Positions 25,172 through 32,496 of a DNA stretch of 64,000 nt are shown here, one piece after another. This stretch comes from Alcanivoracaceae bacterium. Its GTDB lineage: Bacteria; Pseudomonadota; Gammaproteobacteria; Pseudomonadales; Alcanivoracaceae. The stretch spans positions 434,001-498,000 of the forward strand of contig JAGLCJ010000003.1 in NCBI GenBank assembly GCA_023146255.1, in the 5' to 3' direction. Made by a program: the position numbers and the translations under genes. Position 1 is the first letter of the stretch. Each line of letters starts with the position of its first letter. The notes under the pieces were generated by a model that did not search any database, was not told where the DNA came from, and saw nothing but the letters and a program-made list of their open reading frames with translations.

Positions 25172-26098
25172 ATGGCGATGATCGATCTCGACAAGATGCT
25201 GGAAAAAGTCAAAGCCACCCAGTGGGCGCTGGCTGACATCGACTGGGATGCGCCAGGTGCGGAATTGGTTACCAAGGAGCAGTGGCCGCAGCTGAAGGAC
25301 TTTATGGTCGACCTGATGTGGATCGAGCATGTCGGCGCCCGCGGTTTTGCCGCCATGGCCAAAAAGGCACCCACCGAAACCCTGCGCCAGCTGTACAGCT
25401 ATTTTCATGCGGAAGAGCAGCGTCATGCCAATGCCGAAATGGCGCTGATGAAGCGCTGGGGGATGCTTGAGGGTGACGAACTGCCGGAGCCGAATATCAA
25501 TATTCGTCTGGTGATCGAATGGCTGGATCGTTATGCCGATGGGATGCCGTACTACGTGCTCGGCACTGTGATCCCGATGCTGGAAGTGGCCCTCGACGGA
25601 GCCCTGTGCACGTTCCTGCTGGAGAGCGTCAACGACCCGGTTTGTCATCAGGCCTTCGAGAAGATCAATGACGATGAGTCCCGCCATCTTGGTGTCGGCT
25701 TTACCGTGATGGAGATGCAGGGTCACAACAAGACCAGCATCCAGATGGTCAAGATGATGGCGCCTATGCTTGATCCGCGTCTGCTGCTTGGTATTGCTTC
25801 CTACCTGCCGCTGCTGAACAAAATGCGCGACAACGTCGTCAAGATGGGGCTGCCGGAAGAAAAGCTGTACGCGGCCATGAACAAGTTCAAGAGAATCGGT
25901 GGCCGTACCGCCGAAGGACGACGCAATCCCTGGTATCAGTTTATCCAGCACCACGGTTCTATCATGGTGAAGCGTTCGAACCGGTTCTATCACATCCCGG
26001 TGGATGCGGCGGTGAAAGTCACAGGTCTGATTCCACGGCGGATGCTGCCGGCGGTGCCAAGCTGGGTGAAAGAGTTGACCTGGCAGCCCACGGCCTGA
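25172..26098 (+). CDS. ferritin-like diiron protein, possible oxygenase
   Basis: 308 residues, all helical. Candidate carboxylate-histidine ligands are Glu52 (MWIEH), Glu82/His85 (EEQRH, ExxH), Glu138 (PMLEVALDGAL) and Glu169/His172 (DESRH, ExxH). This two-fold ExxH pattern is that of soluble diiron desaturases, R2-like oxidases and monooxygenases. No ferredoxin-type partner is near, but it lies between an SDR and a Baeyer-Villiger enzyme. AGGAGA lies 8 nt before the start. The family name is not recognised with certainty. Confidence 0.75.
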   Translation: MAMIDLDKMLEKVKATQWALADIDWDAPGAELVTKEQWPQLKDFMVDLMWIEHVGARGFAAMAKKAPTETLRQLYSYFHAEEQRHANAEMALMKRWGMLEGDELPEPNINIRLVIEWLDRYADGMPYYVLGTVIPMLEVALDGALCTFLLESVNDPVCHQAFEKINDDESRHLGVGFTVMEMQGHNKTSIQMVKMMAPMLDPRLLLGIASYLPLLNKMRDNVVKMGLPEEKLYAAMNKFKRIGGRTAEGRRNPWYQFIQHHGSIMVKRSNRFYHIPVDAAVKVTGLIPRRMLPAVPSWVKELTWQPTA

Positions 26099-26113
26099 TG
26101 TCCGTTTTTTGAC

Positions 26114-26134
26114 CGGGCCGGATTTTCCGGCCCG
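26114..26134. repeat. intercistronic hairpin
   Basis: CGGGCCGG / CCGGCCCG with ATTTT loop between the diiron and BVMO genes. No U-run follows, so it may stabilise mRNA or partly attenuate. Confidence 0.5.
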
Positions 26135-26173
26135 ACACCGAACCCTTCGATACTCTTGCAAGTCGAGACCGCC

Positions 26174-27784
26174 ATGACCGATACGCCGCGCAAAACTGCC
26201 CGATCCTCCGCCGCCGCGAAAAAGCCCGCTACCCGCAAAGTCGCCACCGGCAAGGCGACAGCCAGAACTGCTGCGGACAGGAAAACTGTCAGCGCTCGAC
26301 GTGATGCGCCCGCAGCAATCGTTACGCACAAGCCGGCGGCGGTACTGATTGTTGGTGCCGGTTTTGCCGGTCTGGGCATGGCGATCCGCCTGCAGCAGGC
26401 CGGAGTTACTGACATTATTATTCTTGAGCGGGGTACAGACGTCGGCGGTACCTGGCGTGATAATCAGTATCCCGGTGCGGCCTGCGATATTCCGTCGAAT
26501 CTGTACTCCTATTCCTTTGCCCAGAACCCGAACTGGTCACGCAGCTTTTCCGGCAGCCGCGAGATCCTTGGCTATATTCACCATCTGGTCAAAGAGTTCG
26601 GCCTTGAGCGCTATATTCGTTTCGGCAAGAACGTGCAGGAACTGAAATTTGATGAGAAGAAGGGTCTGTGGAGTGCTACCACGGCTGAGGGCGAGGTATT
26701 CAGCGGTCGCGCTGCAGTGATGGCGCAGGGGCCATTGTCGAATGCCAGCTTCCCGGACATGCCCGGCATCAATGAATACAAGGGCCACAAGATTCACAGC
26801 GCGCGTTGGGATCACAGCTATGATTTCCGCGGCAAGAAAGTGGCAGTGATCGGTACCGGTGCCAGCGCCATTCAGATCATTCCCGAGCTGGTCAAGGAAG
26901 TAGAACATCTGACCGTATTCCAGCGCACGCCGGGCTGGGTGATGCCGCGTCCGGATTTCGAAACCCCGGAATGGAACAAGGAAATTTTCCGCAAGCTGCC
27001 GTTTACCCAGTCTGCCTTGCGTCAGGCGCTGTATCTGGCCCATGAATCGATGGCGCTGGCGGTGATCTGGAGCTCGCCGCTGACCAGAGTTGCCGAGCGG
27101 GTCGGCCGTTGGCATTTGCACAACCAGGTCAAGGATCGCTGGATGCGCCGGCAGCTGACGCCGAACTACCGGATCGGCTGCAAGCGGGTGCTGATTTCCA
27201 ATGATTACTACCCGGCGCTGCAGAAGCCGAACTGCAAGCTGATTACCTGGCCGATCTATACGCTATGTGAAAATGGTATTCGCACGGTGGAAGGTATCGA
27301 ACACCAGTTTGACTGCATAGTTTTTGCGACCGGTTTTGAGGTCAGCAAGGCCGGCACGCCGTTCCCGGTGACTGGTGTCGGTGGTCGACAGTTGAATGAC
27401 GAGTGGTCGCGCGGGGCCCAGGCCTACAAAAGCATCAACGTGGCCGGCTATCCCAATCTGTTCATGACGTTCGGGCCGAACTCCGGGCCGGGGCATAACT
27501 CGGCGCTGGTCTATATGGAATCGCAGCTGGATTATGCGGTGCGCGGGATTCAGAAAATTCTTGGCGAGAATCTGAAGATGCTGGATGTGAAGCCGCATGT
27601 GCAGAAGCAGTACAACGAGGGCATTCAGAAGCGGCTGGCGAAGACCAACTGGAATTCCGGGTGCATGAGCTGGTATCTCACTGAGGATGGCTTTAACGCC
27701 ACCATGTATCCGGGGTTTGCTACCCAGTATGCCAATCAGATGAAGGAGTTTCGGGAGAAGGATTATCTGGTGGTGCCGGGGTAG
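26174..27784 (+). CDS. Baeyer-Villiger-type flavin monooxygenase with Lys/Ala-rich N-terminal tail
   Basis: 536 residues. The first 45-50 residues are a low-complexity Lys/Ala/Arg/Thr tail (for example SSAAAKKPATRKVATGKATA) reminiscent of histone H1/AlgP-like tails and absent from the sister enzyme at 22128. The rest is a class B monooxygenase: FAD motif GAGFAG (61-66), DVGGTWRDNQYPGAACDIPSNLYSYSF, the BVMO fingerprint GHKIHSARWDHSY, NADPH motif VIGTGASAIQ, and the C-terminal GPNSGPGHNSALVYMESQ. The in-frame ATG at 26156 has no better ribosome site. Last gene of the SDR/diiron/BVMO run. Confidence 0.9.
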   Translation: MTDTPRKTARSSAAAKKPATRKVATGKATARTAADRKTVSARRDAPAAIVTHKPAAVLIVGAGFAGLGMAIRLQQAGVTDIIILERGTDVGGTWRDNQYPGAACDIPSNLYSYSFAQNPNWSRSFSGSREILGYIHHLVKEFGLERYIRFGKNVQELKFDEKKGLWSATTAEGEVFSGRAAVMAQGPLSNASFPDMPGINEYKGHKIHSARWDHSYDFRGKKVAVIGTGASAIQIIPELVKEVEHLTVFQRTPGWVMPRPDFETPEWNKEIFRKLPFTQSALRQALYLAHESMALAVIWSSPLTRVAERVGRWHLHNQVKDRWMRRQLTPNYRIGCKRVLISNDYYPALQKPNCKLITWPIYTLCENGIRTVEGIEHQFDCIVFATGFEVSKAGTPFPVTGVGGRQLNDEWSRGAQAYKSINVAGYPNLFMTFGPNSGPGHNSALVYMESQLDYAVRGIQKILGENLKMLDVKPHVQKQYNEGIQKRLAKTNWNSGCMSWYLTEDGFNATMYPGFATQYANQMKEFREKDYLVVPG

Positions 27785-27817
27785 GTTTTTGAACTTTGGT
27801 TCTTTTCCGGAAAGACC

Positions 27818-27855
27818 GGGGAGCGGGGTGAACAGGCCTGTTCACCCCGCTCCCC
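27818..27855. repeat. perfect 38-bp palindrome
   Basis: Arms of 19 nt with no spacer, beginning GGGGAGCGGGGTGAACAGG. It lies 33 bp after the BVMO stop and about 80 bp before the pirin-like gene. Only short T-runs flank it. May act as terminator or as an extrudable cruciform. Confidence 0.8.
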
Positions 27856-27935
27856 TCTGTAGTGAACTTTCGCATCTTCGCTGTTTGATGGCTGGTGTAT
27901 ATTCTCTTTCGTGCCTTTTGGGTTTCGGGGAGTGT

Positions 27936-28601
27936 ATGCACGTTATTGCGGCGCGGGATATCGACATCGACGGCTTTGCGGGCCTGCGTGAGCGGCACTA
28001 TGTGATGGATAGCAGGGTGTTTGCTGACCATCGCAAGGCGGAAGCGGCGGAAGGGTTGGGTGCATTCGTCTATCTCGCCGACGCTCATTTTCTGCGCTAT
28101 GGCAGCACTGGCCGCCATAGTCATCGAGATATAGACATTGTCACGCTGGTGATGAGTGGGCGCCTGCTGCATCGTGGCACGCTTGGCGATGAGTCACTGT
28201 ACGAAGCCGGTGATGTGCTGATTCAGTGTGCCGGTGCGCAGGGGTTTGAGCATAACGAAGTAAATCCGGACGAAAGACCGAACCGGATTATCCAGATATG
28301 GATGCAGCCGCAGCAGTCGCAAGGCGAGGCGCAATATATGCAGTCCGGCTGGCCGAAGCAGGGACGCAGGTGTGTCTATCGTAGCAACGACACTTGTCTG
28401 GATCTGGTGACGCTGGCTGAAGCGGAAAGTCTTGTCCAGTCTGGGGACTATTGACTCTATCTTGTCAGTGGTGCTGGTGTGCTGACCGATGCGGGTGGTG
28501 CAGAGCAGGTATCCGTCGAGGCGCTGGTCAGTGGCGAAAATCTGCAGTTTCAGGCCAGTGCGACAACGCGGGCCGCACTGGTTTATCTGGCTGCGGACTA
28601 G
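27936..28601 (+). pseudogene. pirin/YhaK-like cupin protein interrupted by in-frame TGA
   Basis: The first 172 codons encode the pirin N-terminal cupin (AGLRERHYVMDSRVFADH, HSHRDIDIVTLVMSGRLLHRG, EAGDVLIQCAGAQGFEHNE). A TGA at 28452-28454 stops the frame after SGDY. The same frame continues for 48 sense codons (LYLVSGAGVLTDAGGAEQ ... ALVYLAAD) to a TAG at 28599, which reads like the missing C-terminal cupin half and would bring the protein to about 221 residues, close to the usual pirin length. Options are a recent nonsense mutation, a sequencing error, or readthrough (TGA is followed by CTC). No SECIS-like structure was recognised. Role of pirins: quercetinase-like or regulatory; here unknown. 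Confidence 0.75.
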
Positions 28602-28602
28602 C

Positions 28603-28656
28603 GTAGGAGCGGCCGATCGGCCGCGAAAGAATTCGCCGTCGGTCGACGGCTCCTAC
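28603..28656. repeat. REP-like inverted repeat
   Basis: Starts GTAGGAGCGGCCGATCGG, has CCGCGAAAGAATTCGCC in the middle and ends CGGCTCCTAC. The terminal GTAGGAGC/GCTCCTAC arms and internal GC-rich arms are the form of REP/BIME elements common in pseudomonad-like genomes. It covers the stop codon of the minus-strand synthetase gene. Confidence 0.7.
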
Positions 28657-30392
28657 ATGCTCAGGCCGTAATCGTTACGGATCTCATTCTTGCGCAATTT
28701 GCCGGCGCCATCGCGGGGCAGGTCATCGGTGATGATGATTCGACGCGGCAGCTTGAATCCGTACAGCCCCTGCGACTTGCAGAACTCGATTAGTCCGGCT
28801 TCATCTTCCCTGGGGACATTGCTGCGCCAGCTGACTACCGCCGCCGGCACTTCGCCGAGATCGCCGGCCGGTATGCCGACCACGGCGGCATCGAGAATGC
28901 CCGGGTGCTGTTTGAGGACAAATTCGATTTCATTCGGGTAGATATTCACCCCGCCGACAATCAGCATTTCCTTGTCGCGGCCGGTGATAAACAGGTAGCC
29001 GTCGTTATCCAGATAGCCGGCCAGGCCATCGTCGTACCAGAGCTCAGCGTCGACTTCGACAAAATGCTTGCGCATTTCCGCTTCCGATTTGCCACCGTAA
29101 GCCAGTGCATACACTGCCGGGCTGCGTAGCAGAATCTTGCCGGTCTGGCCGGATTCGGCCCAGCGCTGCTTGCCGGTGTCAAAGATGCGGCAGTCGCCAC
29201 CGCGGGCCTTGCCGACACTGTGATAGCGCTGCGGTTTGTCGGCGTAATCCTCCGGCAGCAGCACGGTGACCGGGCCGGATTCGGAGCTGCCGTAAAATTC
29301 GTGGAAGACATCGCCGTGGTTGCCCTGACGGCGAAACAGGGCGTTGATATCGCGCTTGACGTTGGCCGGGCAGGGCGCCGCACTGCAGATCAGTACGCGC
29401 ATGCTGGACAGGTTATAGCGGCGCAGCTCGGTCTCCGGCAGTGCCAGTACCCGCTCGAGCATGGTCGGCGCGACAAAGGTCCAGTTGATGCGCTCTTTTT
29501 CGATCAGGCGCAGGAATTCCTGTGGCGAAAACTTTTCCATGGTGACGATGGTGCCGCCGAGGAAGATCGGAAACGCGGCAGCCTGACCGCCGGCATGATA
29601 AAGCGGGCTGCACACCAGTGAGCGCAGGTTATGGCTGTGCCGGTCACGAATACGGTCCAGCTGCAGCAGCGCCGGCAACGACAGCAATTGCCAGGCCAGA
29701 CGTAGCAGGGTGGTTTTGCCCGGTGCCAGACCGCTGGACTGGCGCTGGCGCAACTTGCTGCGATCCAATTCGATAAATTTCGGCGTGCCGGTGGTACCGC
29801 CGCTGAACAGTTTCGGGGAAAAGCCGATCTCGCCATCGGGCAGGCTGGTGCCGGCGCCGGCCAGTGCAGCATCCAGCGTTGGCAAACCGTCACTGTTGTC
29901 ACCGGCCACCAGAATCAGCGGCAGGGCTTTGCGCAATGCCGGTTCGATCTTGCCTAGCAACAGATCGCTGACCAGCAGTGCGCGGGCACCGGACAGGCGG
30001 ATGCAGGCGGCGGTTTCGGTGTTGTTCAGATGCCAGTTGATCAGCGGCATTTTCATGCCCAGCAGGGTGGTTGCCGCCATGGCTTCGAACCAGAGCGCGT
30101 TGTTGCCGCTCAGCAATGCCATGCTGTCGCCGGCGCCGAGGCCATGATCGTGCAGGACGTTGGCAAGCCGCACGGCGCGATCGGCAAACTCGGCGAAGCT
30201 GACCCGTTCTTCCCCGGCAATTACCGCCTCGCGCTCACCATACTGCTGCCATAACGACAACAGGGTATGGCGACTGATCTGAATCGGCTTGCCGCGTACC
30301 AGCGCTGGCAGCAGGGCACGCAACAGCCGGCTGGCGCCAAGTTGTCGAGCCGGTGCCAGGGCGCCGCGCAGAGGCATCAGAAAGGTTTTCAT
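28653..30392 (-). CDS. AMP-binding acyl-CoA synthetase
   Basis: 579-residue member of the ANL adenylating superfamily. The P-loop FSGGTTGTPKF, the adenine-binding FHEFYGSSESG, YDDGLAGYLDNDGYLFITGRDKEMLIVGG with the hinge Asp/Arg, and NIYPNEIE are present; the C-terminal catalytic lysine is in DGAGKLRKNEI. It activates a fatty, aromatic or steroid acid to its CoA thioester; substrate unknown. It overlaps the upstream TetR gene (ATGA) and lies across from the beta-oxidation operon, so it probably feeds that pathway. Its stop codon lies in a REP-like repeat. Confidence 0.9.
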   Translation of the reverse strand: MKTFLMPLRGALAPARQLGASRLLRALLPALVRGKPIQISRHTLLSLWQQYGEREAVIAGEERVSFAEFADRAVRLANVLHDHGLGAGDSMALLSGNNALWFEAMAATTLLGMKMPLINWHLNNTETAACIRLSGARALLVSDLLLGKIEPALRKALPLILVAGDNSDGLPTLDAALAGAGTSLPDGEIGFSPKLFSGGTTGTPKFIELDRSKLRQRQSSGLAPGKTTLLRLAWQLLSLPALLQLDRIRDRHSHNLRSLVCSPLYHAGGQAAAFPIFLGGTIVTMEKFSPQEFLRLIEKERINWTFVAPTMLERVLALPETELRRYNLSSMRVLICSAAPCPANVKRDINALFRRQGNHGDVFHEFYGSSESGPVTVLLPEDYADKPQRYHSVGKARGGDCRIFDTGKQRWAESGQTGKILLRSPAVYALAYGGKSEAEMRKHFVEVDAELWYDDGLAGYLDNDGYLFITGRDKEMLIVGGVNIYPNEIEFVLKQHPGILDAAVVGIPAGDLGEVPAAVVSWRSNVPREDEAGLIEFCKSQGLYGFKLPRRIIITDDLPRDGAGKLRKNEIRNDYGLSM

Positions 30393-31084
30393 GGAAGGTT
30401 ACTCAGTGAGCTGTCCCATTGTGGCGGCCTTGGTGGCGGTTCGCTGATGCCGGCCCGGGCGCGCAAGTGCACCGCCAGCATTTCACACCACAGCTTCAGG
30501 TAGCGATCAAATAATTTGCGATCCGCAACAATGTGCAGGTCTTCCGCCATGCCGCGCAGCAGCCACTGGGTCAGCATCATCATCTCGCGCACGTTGGCCT
30601 TATCGCGGATCGGTTCCAGATAGTGGTCGGCGGCATTGCCGAGGGTGAAATAGCCGGCGGTCCAGACCTTCTGCAGGATATCAGCCAGCTCGGCATCGCG
30701 CTGGCTGGCCACCAGCAGCTCGTGCAGGGCGATATGTTCAGGCCGATTGAAGACGTTTTTCCAGGCGCTGTAGATCAGGTCATGCAGGCGGTCTTCCGAG
30801 CCCTGCAGTTTTGCCACTGCCTTGCCCATCTGGATATAGACCCGGCGAATCAGTTGTTCCGCCGCAGCGGCGATCAGCGCGCTCTTGCTGGGAAAGTGGT
30901 GCAGCGGAGCGCCGCGCGATACCCCGGCAACTTCAATAATGCGGCTGACCGTGGTGCCGCTATAGCCATCTGTTTGCAGGCATTCCAGCGTCGCATCAAG
31001 GATGCGCTGGCGCATGGTTTCGCTGCGCTCGGCCTGGGTGCGCCGGGCCCTTGGTGCGTCAGTACTTGGCTTGGACACAGACAT
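30389..31084 (-). CDS. TetR-family transcriptional regulator
   Basis: 231 residues. The HTH region is TMRQRILDATLECLQTDGYSGTTVSRIIEVAGVSRGAPLHHFPSKSALI (about residues 23-72). It is translationally coupled to the acyl-CoA synthetase gene (ATGA) and divergent from the LCAD/MFE-2-like/thiolase operon, from which it is separated by 179 bp containing a CGGGTGACA/TGTCACCCG inverted repeat. It likely represses both directions and responds to an acyl-CoA. Confidence 0.92.
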   Translation of the reverse strand: MSVSKPSTDAPRARRTQAERSETMRQRILDATLECLQTDGYSGTTVSRIIEVAGVSRGAPLHHFPSKSALIAAAAEQLIRRVYIQMGKAVAKLQGSEDRLHDLIYSAWKNVFNRPEHIALHELLVASQRDAELADILQKVWTAGYFTLGNAADHYLEPIRDKANVREMMMLTQWLLRGMAEDLHIVADRKLFDRYLKLWCEMLAVHLRARAGISEPPPRPPQWDSSLSNLP

Positions 31085-31103
31085 CGGTCTTTTGCGGCCT
31101 TAT

Positions 31104-31145
31104 CGGGTGACAGGGTTTGCCGGAGGTGAGCGGAAATGTCACCCG
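31104..31145. promoter_or_regulatory. inverted repeat between TetR and acyl-CoA dehydrogenase genes
   Basis: CGGGTGACA (31104-31112) and TGTCACCCG (31137-31145), 9-bp perfect arms 24 bp apart, 20 bp from the TetR start. Candidate operator. Confidence 0.45.
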
Positions 31146-31263
31146 GGCAGGCGTTTCCGGCATTGACCTCGGCGCGGCCTTCATTAAACATGCTGAACGT
31201 CCGTATTGTAAATGGCCTGGGCTCAGGCCGGTTCCCTTAACCCGTTACACAGGAAGTTTTTCC

Positions 31264-32439
31264 ATGGCAGATGTCCACGTCCCCAAGCCGGTTAACCCGA
31301 TGATGCCGCGCACCCTGTTCAATGAGGATCATGAGGCGTTTCGTGCCACCGCACGCCGCTTCTTTGAAACCGAGATCGCGCCGCACCACGACAAGTGGGA
31401 AGAGCAGCAACATCTGGACCGGCATCTCTGGAACAAGGCGGGTGAGCTGGGGCTGCTGTGCCCGACCATGCCGGAGGAATATGGCGGCTCCGGTGTGGAT
31501 CGCCTGTTCAGCATGATCATGATGGAAGAGCAGGCCCGGGTCGGCGACTCTGCCAGCGGCTTTTCCCTGCATTCCGATATTGTTGCCAACTATCTGCTCA
31601 ACTTTGGTAATGAAGCACAGAAGCAGAAGTGGCTGCCGAAAATGGCCAGCGGCGAGGCGGTGACCGCCATTGCCATGACCGAGCCGGGCACCGGTTCCGA
31701 TCTGCAGAGCATCAAGACCACCGCCAAGAAAGATGGCGACGACTATATCGTCAATGGTTCGAAGATCTTTATTACCAACGGCTATCTGTGTGACATGGCG
31801 GTGGTGGCCGTGCGTACCGGTGATTCCGGCAAGGGCGCGCAGGACGTCTCGCTGATGATCATCGAAGCGGATCGCCCCGGCTTTACCAAGGGCAAGCCAC
31901 TGAAAAAAGTCGGCATGAAAGGTCAGGATACCTGCGAGCTGTTCTTCGACAATGTTCGCGTGCCCAAGGAAAACCTGCTCGGCATGGAAGGCATGGGCTT
32001 TATCATGCTGATGAAAGAGCTGGCCTGGGAGCGGATGATGATTGCCATTATCTGCGTTTCCGGTGCCGAGTTCGCGCTGGCCACCACGGTGGAGTACGTC
32101 AAGCAGCGTCAGGTGTTTGGCAAGCCGGTATCGGCTTACCAGAATACCCGCTTCAAGCTGGCCGAGATGCGTTCGGAAATCCAGATTGCCCGCGTCTATG
32201 TCGACAAGTGCATGGAGCTGGTGCTGGAAAGCAAACTGACCCCGGAAGCGGCCTGTGCCGCCAAGTACTGGGTGTCGGATCTGCTCAGCAAGGTGGTGGA
32301 CGAGTGCGTGCAGTTGCACGGCGGCTACGGTTACATGCTGGAGTATCCGATTGCCCGAGCCTACATCGATACCCGTGCCAACCGCATCTACGGCGGTACC
32401 AACGAAATCATGAAAGAGCTGATTTCCCGCGGTATCTGA
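31264..32439 (+). CDS. long-chain (LCAD-like) acyl-CoA dehydrogenase
   Basis: 391 residues. FAD/acyl-CoA motifs AMTEPGTGSDLQSIKTTA and the C-terminal LHGGYGYMLEYPIARAYIDTRANRIYGGTNEIMKELI are clear. The segment KELAWERMMIAI places a Glu (about residue 256) where LCAD and isovaleryl-CoA dehydrogenases have the catalytic base, and the usual MCAD-type Glu before GTNEI is a Gly. It makes the 2-enoyl-CoA that the downstream hydratase/dehydrogenase fusion can use. First gene of the operon; a GC-rich hairpin follows it. Confidence 0.93.
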   Translation: MADVHVPKPVNPMMPRTLFNEDHEAFRATARRFFETEIAPHHDKWEEQQHLDRHLWNKAGELGLLCPTMPEEYGGSGVDRLFSMIMMEEQARVGDSASGFSLHSDIVANYLLNFGNEAQKQKWLPKMASGEAVTAIAMTEPGTGSDLQSIKTTAKKDGDDYIVNGSKIFITNGYLCDMAVVAVRTGDSGKGAQDVSLMIIEADRPGFTKGKPLKKVGMKGQDTCELFFDNVRVPKENLLGMEGMGFIMLMKELAWERMMIAIICVSGAEFALATTVEYVKQRQVFGKPVSAYQNTRFKLAEMRSEIQIARVYVDKCMELVLESKLTPEAACAAKYWVSDLLSKVVDECVQLHGGYGYMLEYPIARAYIDTRANRIYGGTNEIMKELISRGI

Positions 32440-32450
32440 TCACGGAAATA

Positions 32451-32473
32451 AACGGCCCCCCGGGGCCGTTTTG
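32451..32473 (+). terminator. weak intercistronic terminator or attenuator
   Basis: AACGGCCC / GGGCCGTT with a short loop then TTGTT. It lies between the LCAD-like gene and the multifunctional enzyme and may allow partial readthrough. Confidence 0.6.
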
Positions 32474-32496
32474 TTATCTGAAACAGGGAGAAAACA

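Noticed and set aside
25145..26329. 394-codon minus-strand frame opposite the diiron gene
   Set aside because: Histidine-rich antisense shadow; the plus-strand gene has a good ribosome site and paired ExxH motifs.
28452..28454. selenocysteine codon in the pirin-like gene
   Set aside because: No SECIS-like hairpin recognised just downstream, and pirins are not selenoproteins; nonsense mutation or sequencing error is simpler.
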